From positions 1 through 26,565 of the forward strand of contig WFXK01000068.1 in assembly GCA_015490695.1 (NCBI GenBank): a stretch of DNA of 26,565 bases. Reading direction: 5' to 3'. Position 1 is the stretch's first letter. Every line of letters starts with the position of its first letter. A program made the position numbers and the translations under genes. The notes under the pieces were generated by a model that worked only from the letters and a program-made list of their open reading frames with translations, was not told the origin of the DNA and searched no databases. The stretch comes from Bacteroidota bacterium (GTDB taxonomy: Bacteria > Bacteroidota > Bacteroidia > SpSt-205 > S141-50). This document shows, in pieces, positions 7,156 to 14,341 of the stretch.

Positions 7156-8828
7156 ACGTAGTGGACTATGCGGTAGTTGTAGGGTATTTTGTAGTTGTTG
7201 TCTTAGTAGGGCTTTATTTTCGTCGTAGAGCCCAAAGGAGTTTGAAGCAATATTTTACAGCGGGGCGTCAGCTTTCGTGGTGGTTAGCAGGGCTTAGCAT
7301 GGTTGCTACAACCTTTGCTGCCGACACCCCCTTAGCCGTCACAGAATTAGTACGACAAAAAGGACTTAGTGGAAATTGGTTGTGGTGGAATATGCTCATA
7401 GGTGGTATGCTCACTACCTTCTTCTTTGCACCGCTATGGCATAAAGCACAAGTCCTCACAGATGTAGAATTTTTACGATTGCGTTATGCTGCTAAACCTG
7501 CGAAAATCCTTTCGGTTTTCAAAAGCATTCATTACGGTTTTATCATGAACCTGCTCATTTTAGCTTGGGTCAATACCGCAATGATGACCTTAATTCAAAA
7601 GCTTTTAAATCTTAATGATGAAACAACTTTAATTGTTATGCTTTTTTTGTTGGTGCTTACCAGTTTGTATACGGCGCTATCAGGGATTATTGGTGTAGTG
7701 TTTACTGATGCTATTCAGTTCTTTATTGCGTTTTTTAGTTGTGTGTTGTTAGCCTTTTTCATTGTTGCAGCTCCTGAAGTAGGCGGATTACAGGGGTTAC
7801 AGCAGAAGGTCAATGGGGCGGTATGGGCGTTTTTTCCTGAAATAGATGCTACGCTTATCATGTTCTTAGGTTTTCAATGGTGGGCAAGTTGGTATCCGGG
7901 TGCTGAACCAGGTGGTGGCGGCTATATCGCCCAACGTATGTTCACTACGCAATCCCCAGAACAAGCCACCAAAGCAACCTTGTTGTTTCAAATCCTTCAT
8001 TATGTTGTTCGTCCTTGGCCCTGGATTCTTACTGCTGTGGCAACGCTTATAGTTTATCCTCATGTCGTAGACCATAAACAAACCTACGTGATGGCAATGG
8101 AGGACTTTTTACCTTGGGGATTCCGTGGCGTGCTATTAGCAGCGTTCTTAGCCGCCTATATGAGCACCATCTCTACGCATTTGAACTGGGGTAGCAGCTA
8201 TTTCGTCCATGACTTTTTAGCTCTTCTGTTTCCTGCGTTAAAAGAAAAAGCGCAAATTCGTTGGGCACAAGGATTCACTTTTGTTTTAGCCCTGCTTAGT
8301 TTGTGGGTTGCAACTTTTATAGATTCTATAGCACAAGCATGGCAATGGTTGTTGTTAGCAGGGACAGGCAGCGGAACGGTGCTATTGCTGCGATGGTATT
8401 GGTGGCGTATTAACGCATGGAGTGAACTCAGCGCTATTTTCACCCCACTACTCTGGGTAGGTGCCATTGCCCTCTTCCACCCCCAATGGATGAAAAACAT
8501 CCCTTTGGTCTTTTTCTCTACGTTAATCATCACTTCAATAGCATGGATAATCACCACTTTTCTTACACCACCAACACCCAAAGAACAACTACAACGCTTT
8601 GTCCAACGAGTACAACCCTGGGGATGGTGGAAACCTTTTTATAACGTGCCCCTCCACGGAAAAGAAATTTTATTAAAGCGACTCAAAGCCTTTGTTATAG
8701 CGGTTATTAGTGCTTATTTGTTATTGTTCGCTATTGGTAAAGGCTTCCAGGGAGAAATGTTACTTTCTATTTTGCTTGCTGTACCTGCCGCCGTTGGACT
8801 TATCCATTTATTTACGAAGCGATTTTAA
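7152..8828 (+). CDS. Sodium:solute symporter family (SSS/SSF) transporter, substrate unknown
   Basis: Integral membrane protein of 558 residues with about 13-14 hydrophobic segments. The N-terminus MNVVDYAVVVGYFVVVVLVG, the cytoplasmic motif RRAQRSLKQYFTAGRQLSWW and the following GLSMVATTFAADTPLAV are standard for the family that includes PutP and SGLT. The TM8 region YMSTISTHLNWGSSYFVHDF carries the Ser/Thr residues that form the Na2 site in solved family members. Bacteroidota encode many such transporters for sugars, nucleosides or amino acids, and the substrate cannot be read from sequence. Overlap with purL (ATGA) suggests a purine-related compound, but this is only guilt by association. 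The 3' end overlaps the convergent Cys-rich gene by 21 bp. Confidence 0.9.
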   Translation: MNVVDYAVVVGYFVVVVLVGLYFRRRAQRSLKQYFTAGRQLSWWLAGLSMVATTFAADTPLAVTELVRQKGLSGNWLWWNMLIGGMLTTFFFAPLWHKAQVLTDVEFLRLRYAAKPAKILSVFKSIHYGFIMNLLILAWVNTAMMTLIQKLLNLNDETTLIVMLFLLVLTSLYTALSGIIGVVFTDAIQFFIAFFSCVLLAFFIVAAPEVGGLQGLQQKVNGAVWAFFPEIDATLIMFLGFQWWASWYPGAEPGGGGYIAQRMFTTQSPEQATKATLLFQILHYVVRPWPWILTAVATLIVYPHVVDHKQTYVMAMEDFLPWGFRGVLLAAFLAAYMSTISTHLNWGSSYFVHDFLALLFPALKEKAQIRWAQGFTFVLALLSLWVATFIDSIAQAWQWLLLAGTGSGTVLLLRWYWWRINAWSELSAIFTPLLWVGAIALFHPQWMKNIPLVFFSTLIITSIAWIITTFLTPPTPKEQLQRFVQRVQPWGWWKPFYNVPLHGKEILLKRLKAFVIAVISAYLLLFAIGKGFQGEMLLSILLAVPAAVGLIHLFTKRF

Positions 8829-8939
8829 TTTTTTTACATCGCATTGATTGGTCTCACAACAAGATTTTTTTCGTTTACGAAGGAATAAATAGACAACGGA
8901 CAAGAGGACAAGGATAAAGATAAGTGCTTGTTCTATCAT
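8808..8939 (-). CDS. FeoB-associated Cys-rich membrane protein
   Basis: A 43-residue protein starting MIEQALIFILVLLSVVYLFL, one transmembrane helix, followed by a basic linker (RKRKKS) and the cysteine motif CCETNQC. The frame stays open upstream to 9026, but the extra residues are antisense of feoB. The ATG at 8939 overlaps the feoB stop (ATGA), giving tight coupling. Small single-helix proteins with a CC-x4-C tail directly after feoB are a recognised family in many bacteria. Their role is not established; an accessory or stabilising subunit of the FeoB channel, or a metal-handling tail, is the usual proposal. The gene end overlaps the convergent symporter gene by 21 bp. Confidence 0.85.
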   Translation of the reverse strand: MIEQALIFILVLLSVVYLFLRKRKKSCCETNQCDVKKLKSLRK

Positions 8940-10849
8940 AGTCGGCTTAGGATTTGGTAGGCAATGAGGGCGAATAGATAGGCGATGATAAAGAGGGTAA
9001 GGAACGCACCTATGGTCCATCGCCATGATAGGGTTTCACTTCGGATGACGGCTAAAGTGCTCATACATTGTAGTGCAAAGGCATAAAAGAGCAGTAACGA
9101 AACCCCTGTAGCAAAGTTAAAGACTTTTTTCCCTGTGTAGGGGTTGTATTCTTTTGCCAAGCGTTCTTTGATGGTGGCGTAAGAAGCATCTTCTTCTATG
9201 CTGTAGAGGGTGGCTAATGTGCTGACAAAGACTTCTCGGGCAGCAAAAGAGCTAAGCAGCGCAATACCGATTTTCCAATCGTATCCTAAGGGGCGAATAA
9301 CAGGTTCTATCCATGTGCCAATAGTACCTAAGAAGGACTCTTCAATGGCAACCGCTTGTTGAGGGTTTTTTATTCGTTGCCAATTATAGCTTCCTAAGAA
9401 CCAAAGCAAAATAGAAAGCGCTACGATAATTTTCCCAGCTTCTACTAAGAACGCTTTTGTGTGGTCCCAAACCGTGTAGAAGAGATTACTCCATTTAGGG
9501 AGTTGATAATGGGGCATTTCCATGACGAAGTAGCTAGGGTGTTGACTGGGAATCCAGCGTTTAAGCAATGCCGCTGCGGATAAAGCAGCAGTGATACCAA
9601 GGACATACATTAAAAACAATACAAATCCTTGCAAATGGAAGAGTCCGAAGATGGTTTTGTTAGGGATAATTAAAGCGATGACCATGATGTATACAGGCAG
9701 ACGTGCGGAGCAAGTGATGAGGGGGATGACTAAAATAGTGATGAGGCGTTCTTTCCAGTGTTCTATGGTGCGGGTGCTTAAAATAGCGGGTACGGCACAA
9801 GCCACACCTGATAATAAGGGCAAAAGGCTTTTTCCACTTAGCCCTAAGGGGCGTAGCCACCGCTCCATTAAATACGCTGCCCGACTCATATAGCCAACTT
9901 CCTCTAAAAGACCAAGAAACAAAAACAAAAGCGCTATTTGCGGAATAAAAATAGCAACACCAGCAATCCCTGGAATAAGCCCTTGTGTGAGTAACTCATT
10001 AAAAAGTCCTTGAGGGAGTTGTTGATGGAGCCACTGAGCAAAAAGCGCCATGTGAACATCTATCCACTCCATCGGAATCTGCGCCCAATGAAAAAGCGCT
10101 TGAAAAATCAAAAATAATAACCCGAAAAATATGCCATACCCCCAAAAGGGATGTAATAAAACTTTATCTATTTTATCCGTTAAAACATGCTGTTTTGAGT
10201 GCGCTTTCCAATCGCCAATCCACGAAGCAAAAAAGTAATAGCGGTCTATAACATCTTTGTATTTCTGCGCTTGCGTTGCCTTTTGAATCCACGTCCTATA
10301 GTCTTTTATCGCTCCATTAGAATGGACTTGAGTAAAAAAGTGATTGGTTTTTGGTTTTTGATTCTTGAGTTCTACAAGCGTTTTTTTTAGTTGTTCTTTT
10401 TCCTGTGTTGTTAGGTTTCTGGCACTAATGAGCAAGATAGGAATTTGAAGATATTCTTCTAATTTTTTTAAAGAAAGGTTGTTATCAGGCAGCAAATCGG
10501 CTTTATTGAGTAGTAGCAGAGCAGGATAGCCTAAGTCTAAGACTTGCGATAGCAGAATAAGGGCTCTTTGCAGTTGCGTTGCTTCAGCAATGACAACGAC
10601 AGCATCTATGTGTGGTTGCTGTTTCAATAAAGCGTTTTCTACTAAATGTTCATCTTTAGAAGTGGGATAAATGCTGTAGGTTCCTGGGAAATCTATCAAA
10701 GTGATAGTTTGGTTTTGGTAAGTGAAGGTTCCTTGACTTACTTTAACGGTGACGCCTGGGTAATTAGCGATTTTTCTATTGAGTCCTGTAAGGGCGTTAA
10801 ACAGGGTGGTTTTACCTGCGTTGGGATTACCGATGAGGGCTATGCGCAT
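8936..10849 (-). CDS. feoB: Ferrous iron transport protein FeoB
   Basis: Inner-membrane Fe(II) transporter with an N-terminal G domain. The start MRIALIGNPNAGKTTLFNAL fits the family; an in-frame ATG five codons upstream (10864) is possible and would extend the overlap with feoA. The G1 loop is GNPNAGKTT near residues 7-15, G3 is IDFPGTYS near 54, and G4 is NKADLL near 115. After a linker come the two Gate (nucleoside-recognition-like) blocks: GIFFGLLFLIFQALFHWAQI at the start of the membrane part, LLPLLSGVACAVPAILSTRT with the conserved Cys of the proposed iron path, and SFAAREVFVSTLATLYSIEE. At 637 residues it is shorter than E. coli FeoB, as is common in Bacteroidota. It overlaps feoA upstream and the Cys-rich protein downstream. 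Confidence 0.95.
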   Translation of the reverse strand: MRIALIGNPNAGKTTLFNALTGLNRKIANYPGVTVKVSQGTFTYQNQTITLIDFPGTYSIYPTSKDEHLVENALLKQQPHIDAVVVIAEATQLQRALILLSQVLDLGYPALLLLNKADLLPDNNLSLKKLEEYLQIPILLISARNLTTQEKEQLKKTLVELKNQKPKTNHFFTQVHSNGAIKDYRTWIQKATQAQKYKDVIDRYYFFASWIGDWKAHSKQHVLTDKIDKVLLHPFWGYGIFFGLLFLIFQALFHWAQIPMEWIDVHMALFAQWLHQQLPQGLFNELLTQGLIPGIAGVAIFIPQIALLFLFLGLLEEVGYMSRAAYLMERWLRPLGLSGKSLLPLLSGVACAVPAILSTRTIEHWKERLITILVIPLITCSARLPVYIMVIALIIPNKTIFGLFHLQGFVLFLMYVLGITAALSAAALLKRWIPSQHPSYFVMEMPHYQLPKWSNLFYTVWDHTKAFLVEAGKIIVALSILLWFLGSYNWQRIKNPQQAVAIEESFLGTIGTWIEPVIRPLGYDWKIGIALLSSFAAREVFVSTLATLYSIEEDASYATIKERLAKEYNPYTGKKVFNFATGVSLLLFYAFALQCMSTLAVIRSETLSWRWTIGAFLTLFIIAYLFALIAYQILSRL

Positions 10850-11060
10850 GGAGTTGCACTTCAATATTCTGTGCTGTGTGCCAGTCTATAGCGATACGTA
10901 CTTGATTCAATTGGATATAAAGCGGTCCTTTCCATGGAAAGCGATGTAATAGCTTTACCTCAGCACCTTTAACACATCCCATTTCCACTAACTTCAATGG
11001 AACGCTTTCACAAGCTACAATCTGTGCCTGTTGCCCCAAACGCAAATCCTTTAATTGCAT
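10827..11060 (-). CDS. feoA: Ferrous iron transport protein FeoA
   Basis: Small cytoplasmic SH3-like protein, 77 residues, that acts with FeoB. The pattern is typical: MQLKDLRLGQQAQIVA, then LKLVEMGCVKGAEVKLLHR, then GPLYIQLNQVRIAI near the end, matching 'L..lkpG....v........rL.emGl.pG..i.v.....gp..v.v.g..iaL'. A TAATTTTG box sits five bases upstream of the ATG (11066-11073), so the transcript is probably leaderless, and a 23-bp palindrome lies directly upstream of that box. The 3' end overlaps feoB by 23 bp (or 38 bp with the longer feoB start). Confidence 0.93.
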   Translation of the reverse strand: MQLKDLRLGQQAQIVACESVPLKLVEMGCVKGAEVKLLHRFPWKGPLYIQLNQVRIAIDWHTAQNIEVQLHAHSPHR

Positions 11061-11065
11061 GCCTG

Positions 11066-11073
11066 CAAAATTA
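11066..11073 (-). promoter_or_regulatory. -7 box of the feoAB operon
   Basis: TAATTTTG on the minus strand, five bases before the feoA ATG. No TTG is found 19-21 bp upstream; that place is taken by the palindrome at 11078-11100. A promoter with a missing -33 element overlapped by a palindrome is what one expects of a regulated iron-uptake promoter, but this is inference. Confidence 0.5.
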
Positions 11074-11077
11074 CAAC

Positions 11078-11100
11078 TTATTTAGAAAAAATCTAAATAA
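11078..11100. promoter_or_regulatory. Perfect palindrome in the feoA promoter, candidate DtxR-family operator
   Basis: TTATTTAGA, five bases, TCTAAATAA: two 9-bp arms that are perfect inverted copies. It occupies the space between the -7 box and the expected -33 element of feoA. The TTTAG...CTAAA core resembles the known operators of DtxR/IdeR/MntR-type metal repressors. No such regulator is encoded in the window, so the assignment rests on motif shape and on the iron genes it precedes. Confidence 0.5.
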
Positions 11101-11108
11101 CAAACCAT

Positions 11109-11130
11109 AAATGTGCGCAAAATCACATTT
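11109..11130. promoter_or_regulatory. CRP/FNR-like site between feoA and the IS630-like gene
   Basis: AAATGTG, eight bases, CACATTT: perfect 7-bp arms. It agrees with the E. coli CRP consensus at 18 of 22 positions by my count. Its centre (about 11119.5) is about 43 bp upstream of the expected start of the plus-strand promoter, close to the class II activator position, and about 58 bp upstream of the expected feoA start, close to class I. Which regulator binds in this organism is unknown. Confidence 0.45.
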
Positions 11131-11159
11131 TGAAAGGATTAAAAAGATGGTTATCTTTG
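11130..11159 (+). promoter_or_regulatory. Promoter of the IS630-like gene
   Basis: TTG at 11130-11132, a 19-bp spacer and TATCTTTG at 11152-11159, a full match to the Bacteroidota pattern. The ATG follows 13 bases later. The TTG overlaps the right end of the CRP/FNR-like site by one base. Confidence 0.65.
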
Positions 11160-11172
11160 TAGCAACTTTTTT

Positions 11173-12117
11173 ATGGCAAGGCGAAGACGCATTATTGTAA
11201 AAGCACCACAGCAATTGGCACAACGCATAGAAAAAGAACAAGATGCTTTGATGTTAAAAAAACTTATGGCATTGCGGTTGTATGATTTTTTCCCCTCTAT
11301 GAAAGTAGAGCAGCTGTGTGCTTATTTTCAAATTAACAAATCTTCTCTTTATTCATGGATAGCAGCATGGAACCGTTACGGCTATGAAGGTTTAAAAGAT
11401 AAACGCAAGAATGCAGGTCGTCCCTGTCGCTTAAATAATAAGTTTTTAATCCAAATACAACACCTGCTTAAACAAAAACCCTGTTGGACTACCGTAGAAA
11501 TTCAACAACTATTACAGCAACACTTCCATGTTCAACTATCCACAGTGCAACTACGTAGGATATTAAAAAACAAATTAAAAATGCATCTTCACAAACCTTC
11601 TATTCCTAAGGAAAAAATAAAAAGTACAGATAAAAGACGATTTGCTTATGCCTTGAAAAGGCAATTTCCTGAAGCGTCAATTGTTTTATTACAACTACAA
11701 TGGCGTTACAAAACAGGCAACTTTAGACTTTGGTCCTTTTATCCCTTTCTACAACCCCAATGGCTAACCCCTTATTTGACTTTATGGGCTTATGAAATAA
11801 AAAGTGAAAAAACTTTTTTGTTATCCGAATCCTTAACAGAAACCCAAATACGGCAAGGGATACAAAAATTAAAAACGCATTTTCCATTCCCTCTTATTGT
11901 GCTTAGTGAGAAATGGTCATTACCTCACTTGCAAGAACGATTTTCTCAAGACAACGACTTAACCTTCTTTTTAATAAACCAACGTTGGATGAGAGAAAAA
12001 TCTTTGGCAATAAAACGAATCAGTAATTTAATGAAGGTACCTCAAAAGGCTATTCAGCTATTAGGATGGTTATTATGGGATTTTGGCGAAAATGTTTTGT
12101 GGATTTTAGAAGTTTAG
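11173..12117 (+). CDS. IS630-like helix-turn-helix protein without recognisable catalytic triad (possible domesticated transposase)
   Basis: 314 residues, intact. The N-terminus is basic (MARRRRIIVK). Residues about 44-66 (VEQLCAYFQINKSSLYSWI) form a helix-turn-helix, followed by YGYEGLKDKRKNAGRP (70-84) and a second winged-helix-like part to about 132 (STVQLRRILKNKLKMHLHKP). This order is that of IS630/Tc1-type transposases and their HTH_29/HTH_32-like N-termini. The C-terminal half keeps a vague outline (PEASIVLLQLQWRYKTG; FPLIVLSEKWSLPHLQERF; LTFFLINQRW), but where IS630 has the catalytic DE, DN and E residues I see LQ, SE and nothing clear. No inverted repeats were noticed around it. It has a good promoter of its own and a possible CRP/FNR-like site. 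I read it as a retained DNA-binding protein derived from a transposase; a diverged family of unknown function is the alternative. Confidence 0.6.
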   Translation: MARRRRIIVKAPQQLAQRIEKEQDALMLKKLMALRLYDFFPSMKVEQLCAYFQINKSSLYSWIAAWNRYGYEGLKDKRKNAGRPCRLNNKFLIQIQHLLKQKPCWTTVEIQQLLQQHFHVQLSTVQLRRILKNKLKMHLHKPSIPKEKIKSTDKRRFAYALKRQFPEASIVLLQLQWRYKTGNFRLWSFYPFLQPQWLTPYLTLWAYEIKSEKTFLLSESLTETQIRQGIQKLKTHFPFPLIVLSEKWSLPHLQERFSQDNDLTFFLINQRWMREKSLAIKRISNLMKVPQKAIQLLGWLLWDFGENVLWILEV

Positions 12118-12127
12118 ATTAATATTG
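12097..12127 (+). promoter_or_regulatory. Promoter inside the end of the IS630-like gene, serving the gene at 12132
   Basis: TTG at 12097-12099, a 20-bp spacer and TAATATTG at 12120-12127, one mismatch from TAnnTTTG. The next ATG is four bases downstream. It overlaps the last codons of the preceding gene and could make the following three genes independent of it. Confidence 0.45.
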
Positions 12128-12131
12128 TGCT

Positions 12132-12908
12132 ATGGAAGCTGTTATTGTCGTTATTTGGATTGTGTTGGGGCATTGGGTTTTTGCCCAAGATACCAAGGTA
12201 AGAATTGAATTAGAAGACAAACATTATTTTTTCCAAGAAGATGGCACTTTAGAAATTACTCCTCATCAATCGCATTATTTTAAGAAACTTCGGCTAAAGG
12301 ATACTTTGTTAAACTTTTTAGAGCAGTACTATGGGAAGGGCGATTTAGTGGTCATAGACCTTTCTGCAGAGGACCGCAGGCGTTGTCAAAAAGCCATGGA
12401 AATACTTTATGCTACTTGCGAACCCGAAGACTACATTTGTTTTGTCATTGACCAATTTGAAGTGCTTGGAACCCCTACCATAGAAGGCGATTTGCTCATT
12501 GTTACTATTCGGGCTCATGGAGGATTGTTACAAGGGATTGTCAGTCGCACACCTGCCTGCATCTATGGTATTGATACAAAAAAAGATAAAGTTTTGTGGA
12601 CCCACTGCGTTTTCTCTCCCTTGCCTGTTCATATTCATGAAAAGTATGTCCTATTTGGTAGTGAAGCCTCCTGCGATAACGAAGGCAGTCTATGGATTTG
12701 CAATAAAAAAGATGGCAGCATTGTAAAACGTTTGACCTATAATGTTTGTAGTTATAAAGCCAATGGAGACCAATTGCGCATCATAGAAGAAAAACCTTTG
12801 TGTAGTGCAAAGTTTTATGCCTTAGAAGTTTCATTGCAAGACTGGAAACTACAAAGTAGAACGCCTACAACCTTAGAAGAGGCTATAGATTTATTGGAAG
12901 ATGAATGA
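12132..12908 (+). CDS. Exported protein of unknown function
   Basis: 258 residues with a signal peptide (hydrophobic VIVVIWIVLGHWVFA, likely cut before Gln19). I do not recognise a family. The mature part starts with a charged stretch rich in acidic and aromatic residues, has an Arg/Cys/Glu-rich segment (AEDRRRCQKAMEILYATCE), and then from about residue 115 reads as beta strands: GTPTIEGDLLIVTIRAHG, CIYGIDTKKDKVLWTH, GSLWICNKKDGSIVKRL. The last two look like single strands of a PQQ/quinoprotein-type propeller blade ('vyaiD..tGkvlW'), but there are too few for a full propeller. Seven or so cysteines in the mature part suggest disulfides. It overlaps pyrR by 8 bp, which ties its expression to the pyrimidine genes without explaining why. 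Confidence 0.8.
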   Translation: MEAVIVVIWIVLGHWVFAQDTKVRIELEDKHYFFQEDGTLEITPHQSHYFKKLRLKDTLLNFLEQYYGKGDLVVIDLSAEDRRRCQKAMEILYATCEPEDYICFVIDQFEVLGTPTIEGDLLIVTIRAHGGLLQGIVSRTPACIYGIDTKKDKVLWTHCVFSPLPVHIHEKYVLFGSEASCDNEGSLWICNKKDGSIVKRLTYNVCSYKANGDQLRIIEEKPLCSAKFYALEVSLQDWKLQSRTPTTLEEAIDLLEDE

Positions 12909-13458
12909 CATGGAAGAACGAAAATGTTTAGCAGATTGGCAGCGAATACAACTGCTTTTAGATAAGATGGCTTATGAGATTTTAGCAGCTTTTGAAACGA
13001 TTGCCAATTTTGCTGTTATTGGTATTCAACCCAGAGGTGTGGCAGTAGCTAAAGCCCTACATAAGCGATTAGAACAATTTTCCCAAGAAACTTTGGATTT
13101 TGGTGTTTTAGATGTTACCTTCCATCGGGATGATATTCACAAAAAAGTATTATTGCCGAATCAAACCCAGATTCACTTTGTTGTGGAAGACCGTCCCATT
13201 TTGTTAGTAGACGATGTTTGTTATACAGGGCGGACTGCTCGGGCTGCTTTGGATGCCTTACTCAGCTATGGACGTCCCTCATCCATACATTTTGCTGTCT
13301 TAGTCCACCGCATACGTAATCAACAAGTACCTATTCAACCCCAATTTGTAGGATTATGCGTAGATACCATTGCAAACGACTATATTGAACTTCATTGGCA
13401 GAATCAACAAGCAACCCTTTATTTAGTCCACCGTTATGAAGCATCTGCTGGGCATTAA
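12901..13458 (+). CDS. pyrR: PyrR: pyrimidine operon regulator / uracil phosphoribosyltransferase
   Basis: Type I phosphoribosyltransferase fold, 185 residues. The PRPP-binding loop is ILLVDDVCYTGRTARAALDAL (100-120), the PyrR form of the signature, followed by GRPSSIHFAVLVHR, where PyrR normally has 'GRP..i.LavLvDRghReLPi'. GIQPRG near 41-46 is the pyrophosphate loop. In Gram-positive bacteria PyrR binds pyr mRNA and causes attenuation; the protein also has uracil phosphoribosyltransferase activity. No attenuator-like leader is visible upstream here, since the gene starts inside the preceding reading frame, so in this operon salvage activity or control of other transcripts is more likely. 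The end overlaps pyrB by 23 bp. Two possible starts (ATG at 12901 and 12910) differ by three codons. Confidence 0.92.
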   Translation: MNDMEERKCLADWQRIQLLLDKMAYEILAAFETIANFAVIGIQPRGVAVAKALHKRLEQFSQETLDFGVLDVTFHRDDIHKKVLLPNQTQIHFVVEDRPILLVDDVCYTGRTARAALDALLSYGRPSSIHFAVLVHRIRNQQVPIQPQFVGLCVDTIANDYIELHWQNQQATLYLVHRYEASAGH

Positions 13459-14341
13459 ACAACTGAGTGATGAAGAAATAGAACAAATTTTTTCCACAGC
13501 ACAGCAATTTAAGGAAGTATTAAATCGTCCTCGTTTGAAGAAAGTACCTTCTTTGCAAGGGGTTACTATTGCGAATGTTTTTTTTGAGCCTTCTACCAGA
13601 ACGCGTATTTCGTTTGAGCTAGCAGCGAAGCGGCTTTCAGCCGATGTGGTGAACTTTTCCGCATCAACTTCCAGTGTTCAAAAAGGAGAATCGTTATTGG
13701 ATACTGTGGAAAATCTCTTAGCCATGCGTGTGGACCTTATTATATTGCGTCATCCCCATGTAGGTGCACCGCATTTTTTAGCTCGGCATGTCAAAGCCTC
13801 CATCATCAACGCAGGAGATGGTATCCATGAACATCCAACACAAGCACTTTTAGATGCTTTTTCTTTACTACAGAAATGGGGGAATTTTCAAAATAAAACC
13901 GTCGCTATCATTGGAGACATTTACCATAGTAGGGTTGCACGTTCTAATATTTTACTATTAAAGCGTCTTGGAGCCAAAGTACTGCTTTGCGGACCACCAA
14001 CTCTTATCCCTCCTCCTTTTAAAACATTGGTAGACGGCGTATACTATCGGATTGAAGACATTATTGAGCGTGCAGATGCGTTTAATATTTTACGTATCCA
14101 GAAAGAGCGACAAAAAGAGCAGTTCTTTCCTTCTTTACAAGAGTATTATCATTACTTTGGTGTACGTCCTGAGGTCTTACAACAAAATCCTTCATTGATT
14201 ATCATGCATCCAGGACCTATGAATCGGGGTGTGGAGATTGACAGCAAAGTAGCCGATAGTGAACAAGCTATCATCTTGGAACAAGTAGAAAACGGCGTTG
14301 CCGTACGTATGGCAGTACTCTATTTAATAGCGGGAGGTTAA
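13436..14341 (+). CDS. pyrB: Aspartate carbamoyltransferase catalytic subunit
   Basis: Catalyses the first committed step of pyrimidine synthesis, carbamoyl phosphate plus aspartate to carbamoyl aspartate. 301 residues, standard length. The carbamoyl-phosphate loop is FFEPSTRTRISFE (49-61) with STRT at 53-56. VQKGESLLDT carries the conserved Ser and Lys of the 80s loop, HPTQALLDAF the binding His and Gln, GDIYHSRVARSN the aspartate-domain signature, and HPGPMNRGVEI the C-terminal block. No pyrI is adjacent, so this is probably an unregulated or PyrR-associated trimer. Translation is coupled to pyrR by a 23-bp overlap. The stop codon shares four bases with the convergent LamG gene, with no terminator hairpin between them. 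Confidence 0.97.
   Translation: MKHLLGIKQLSDEEIEQIFSTAQQFKEVLNRPRLKKVPSLQGVTIANVFFEPSTRTRISFELAAKRLSADVVNFSASTSSVQKGESLLDTVENLLAMRVDLIILRHPHVGAPHFLARHVKASIINAGDGIHEHPTQALLDAFSLLQKWGNFQNKTVAIIGDIYHSRVARSNILLLKRLGAKVLLCGPPTLIPPPFKTLVDGVYYRIEDIIERADAFNILRIQKERQKEQFFPSLQEYYHYFGVRPEVLQQNPSLIIMHPGPMNRGVEIDSKVADSEQAIILEQVENGVAVRMAVLYLIAGG

Noticed and set aside
8819..8842. Possible terminator hairpin GCGAT...ATCGC between the symporter and the Cys-rich gene
   Set aside because: The stem has only five base pairs with a 14-base loop and no T-run after it; part lies in coding sequence.
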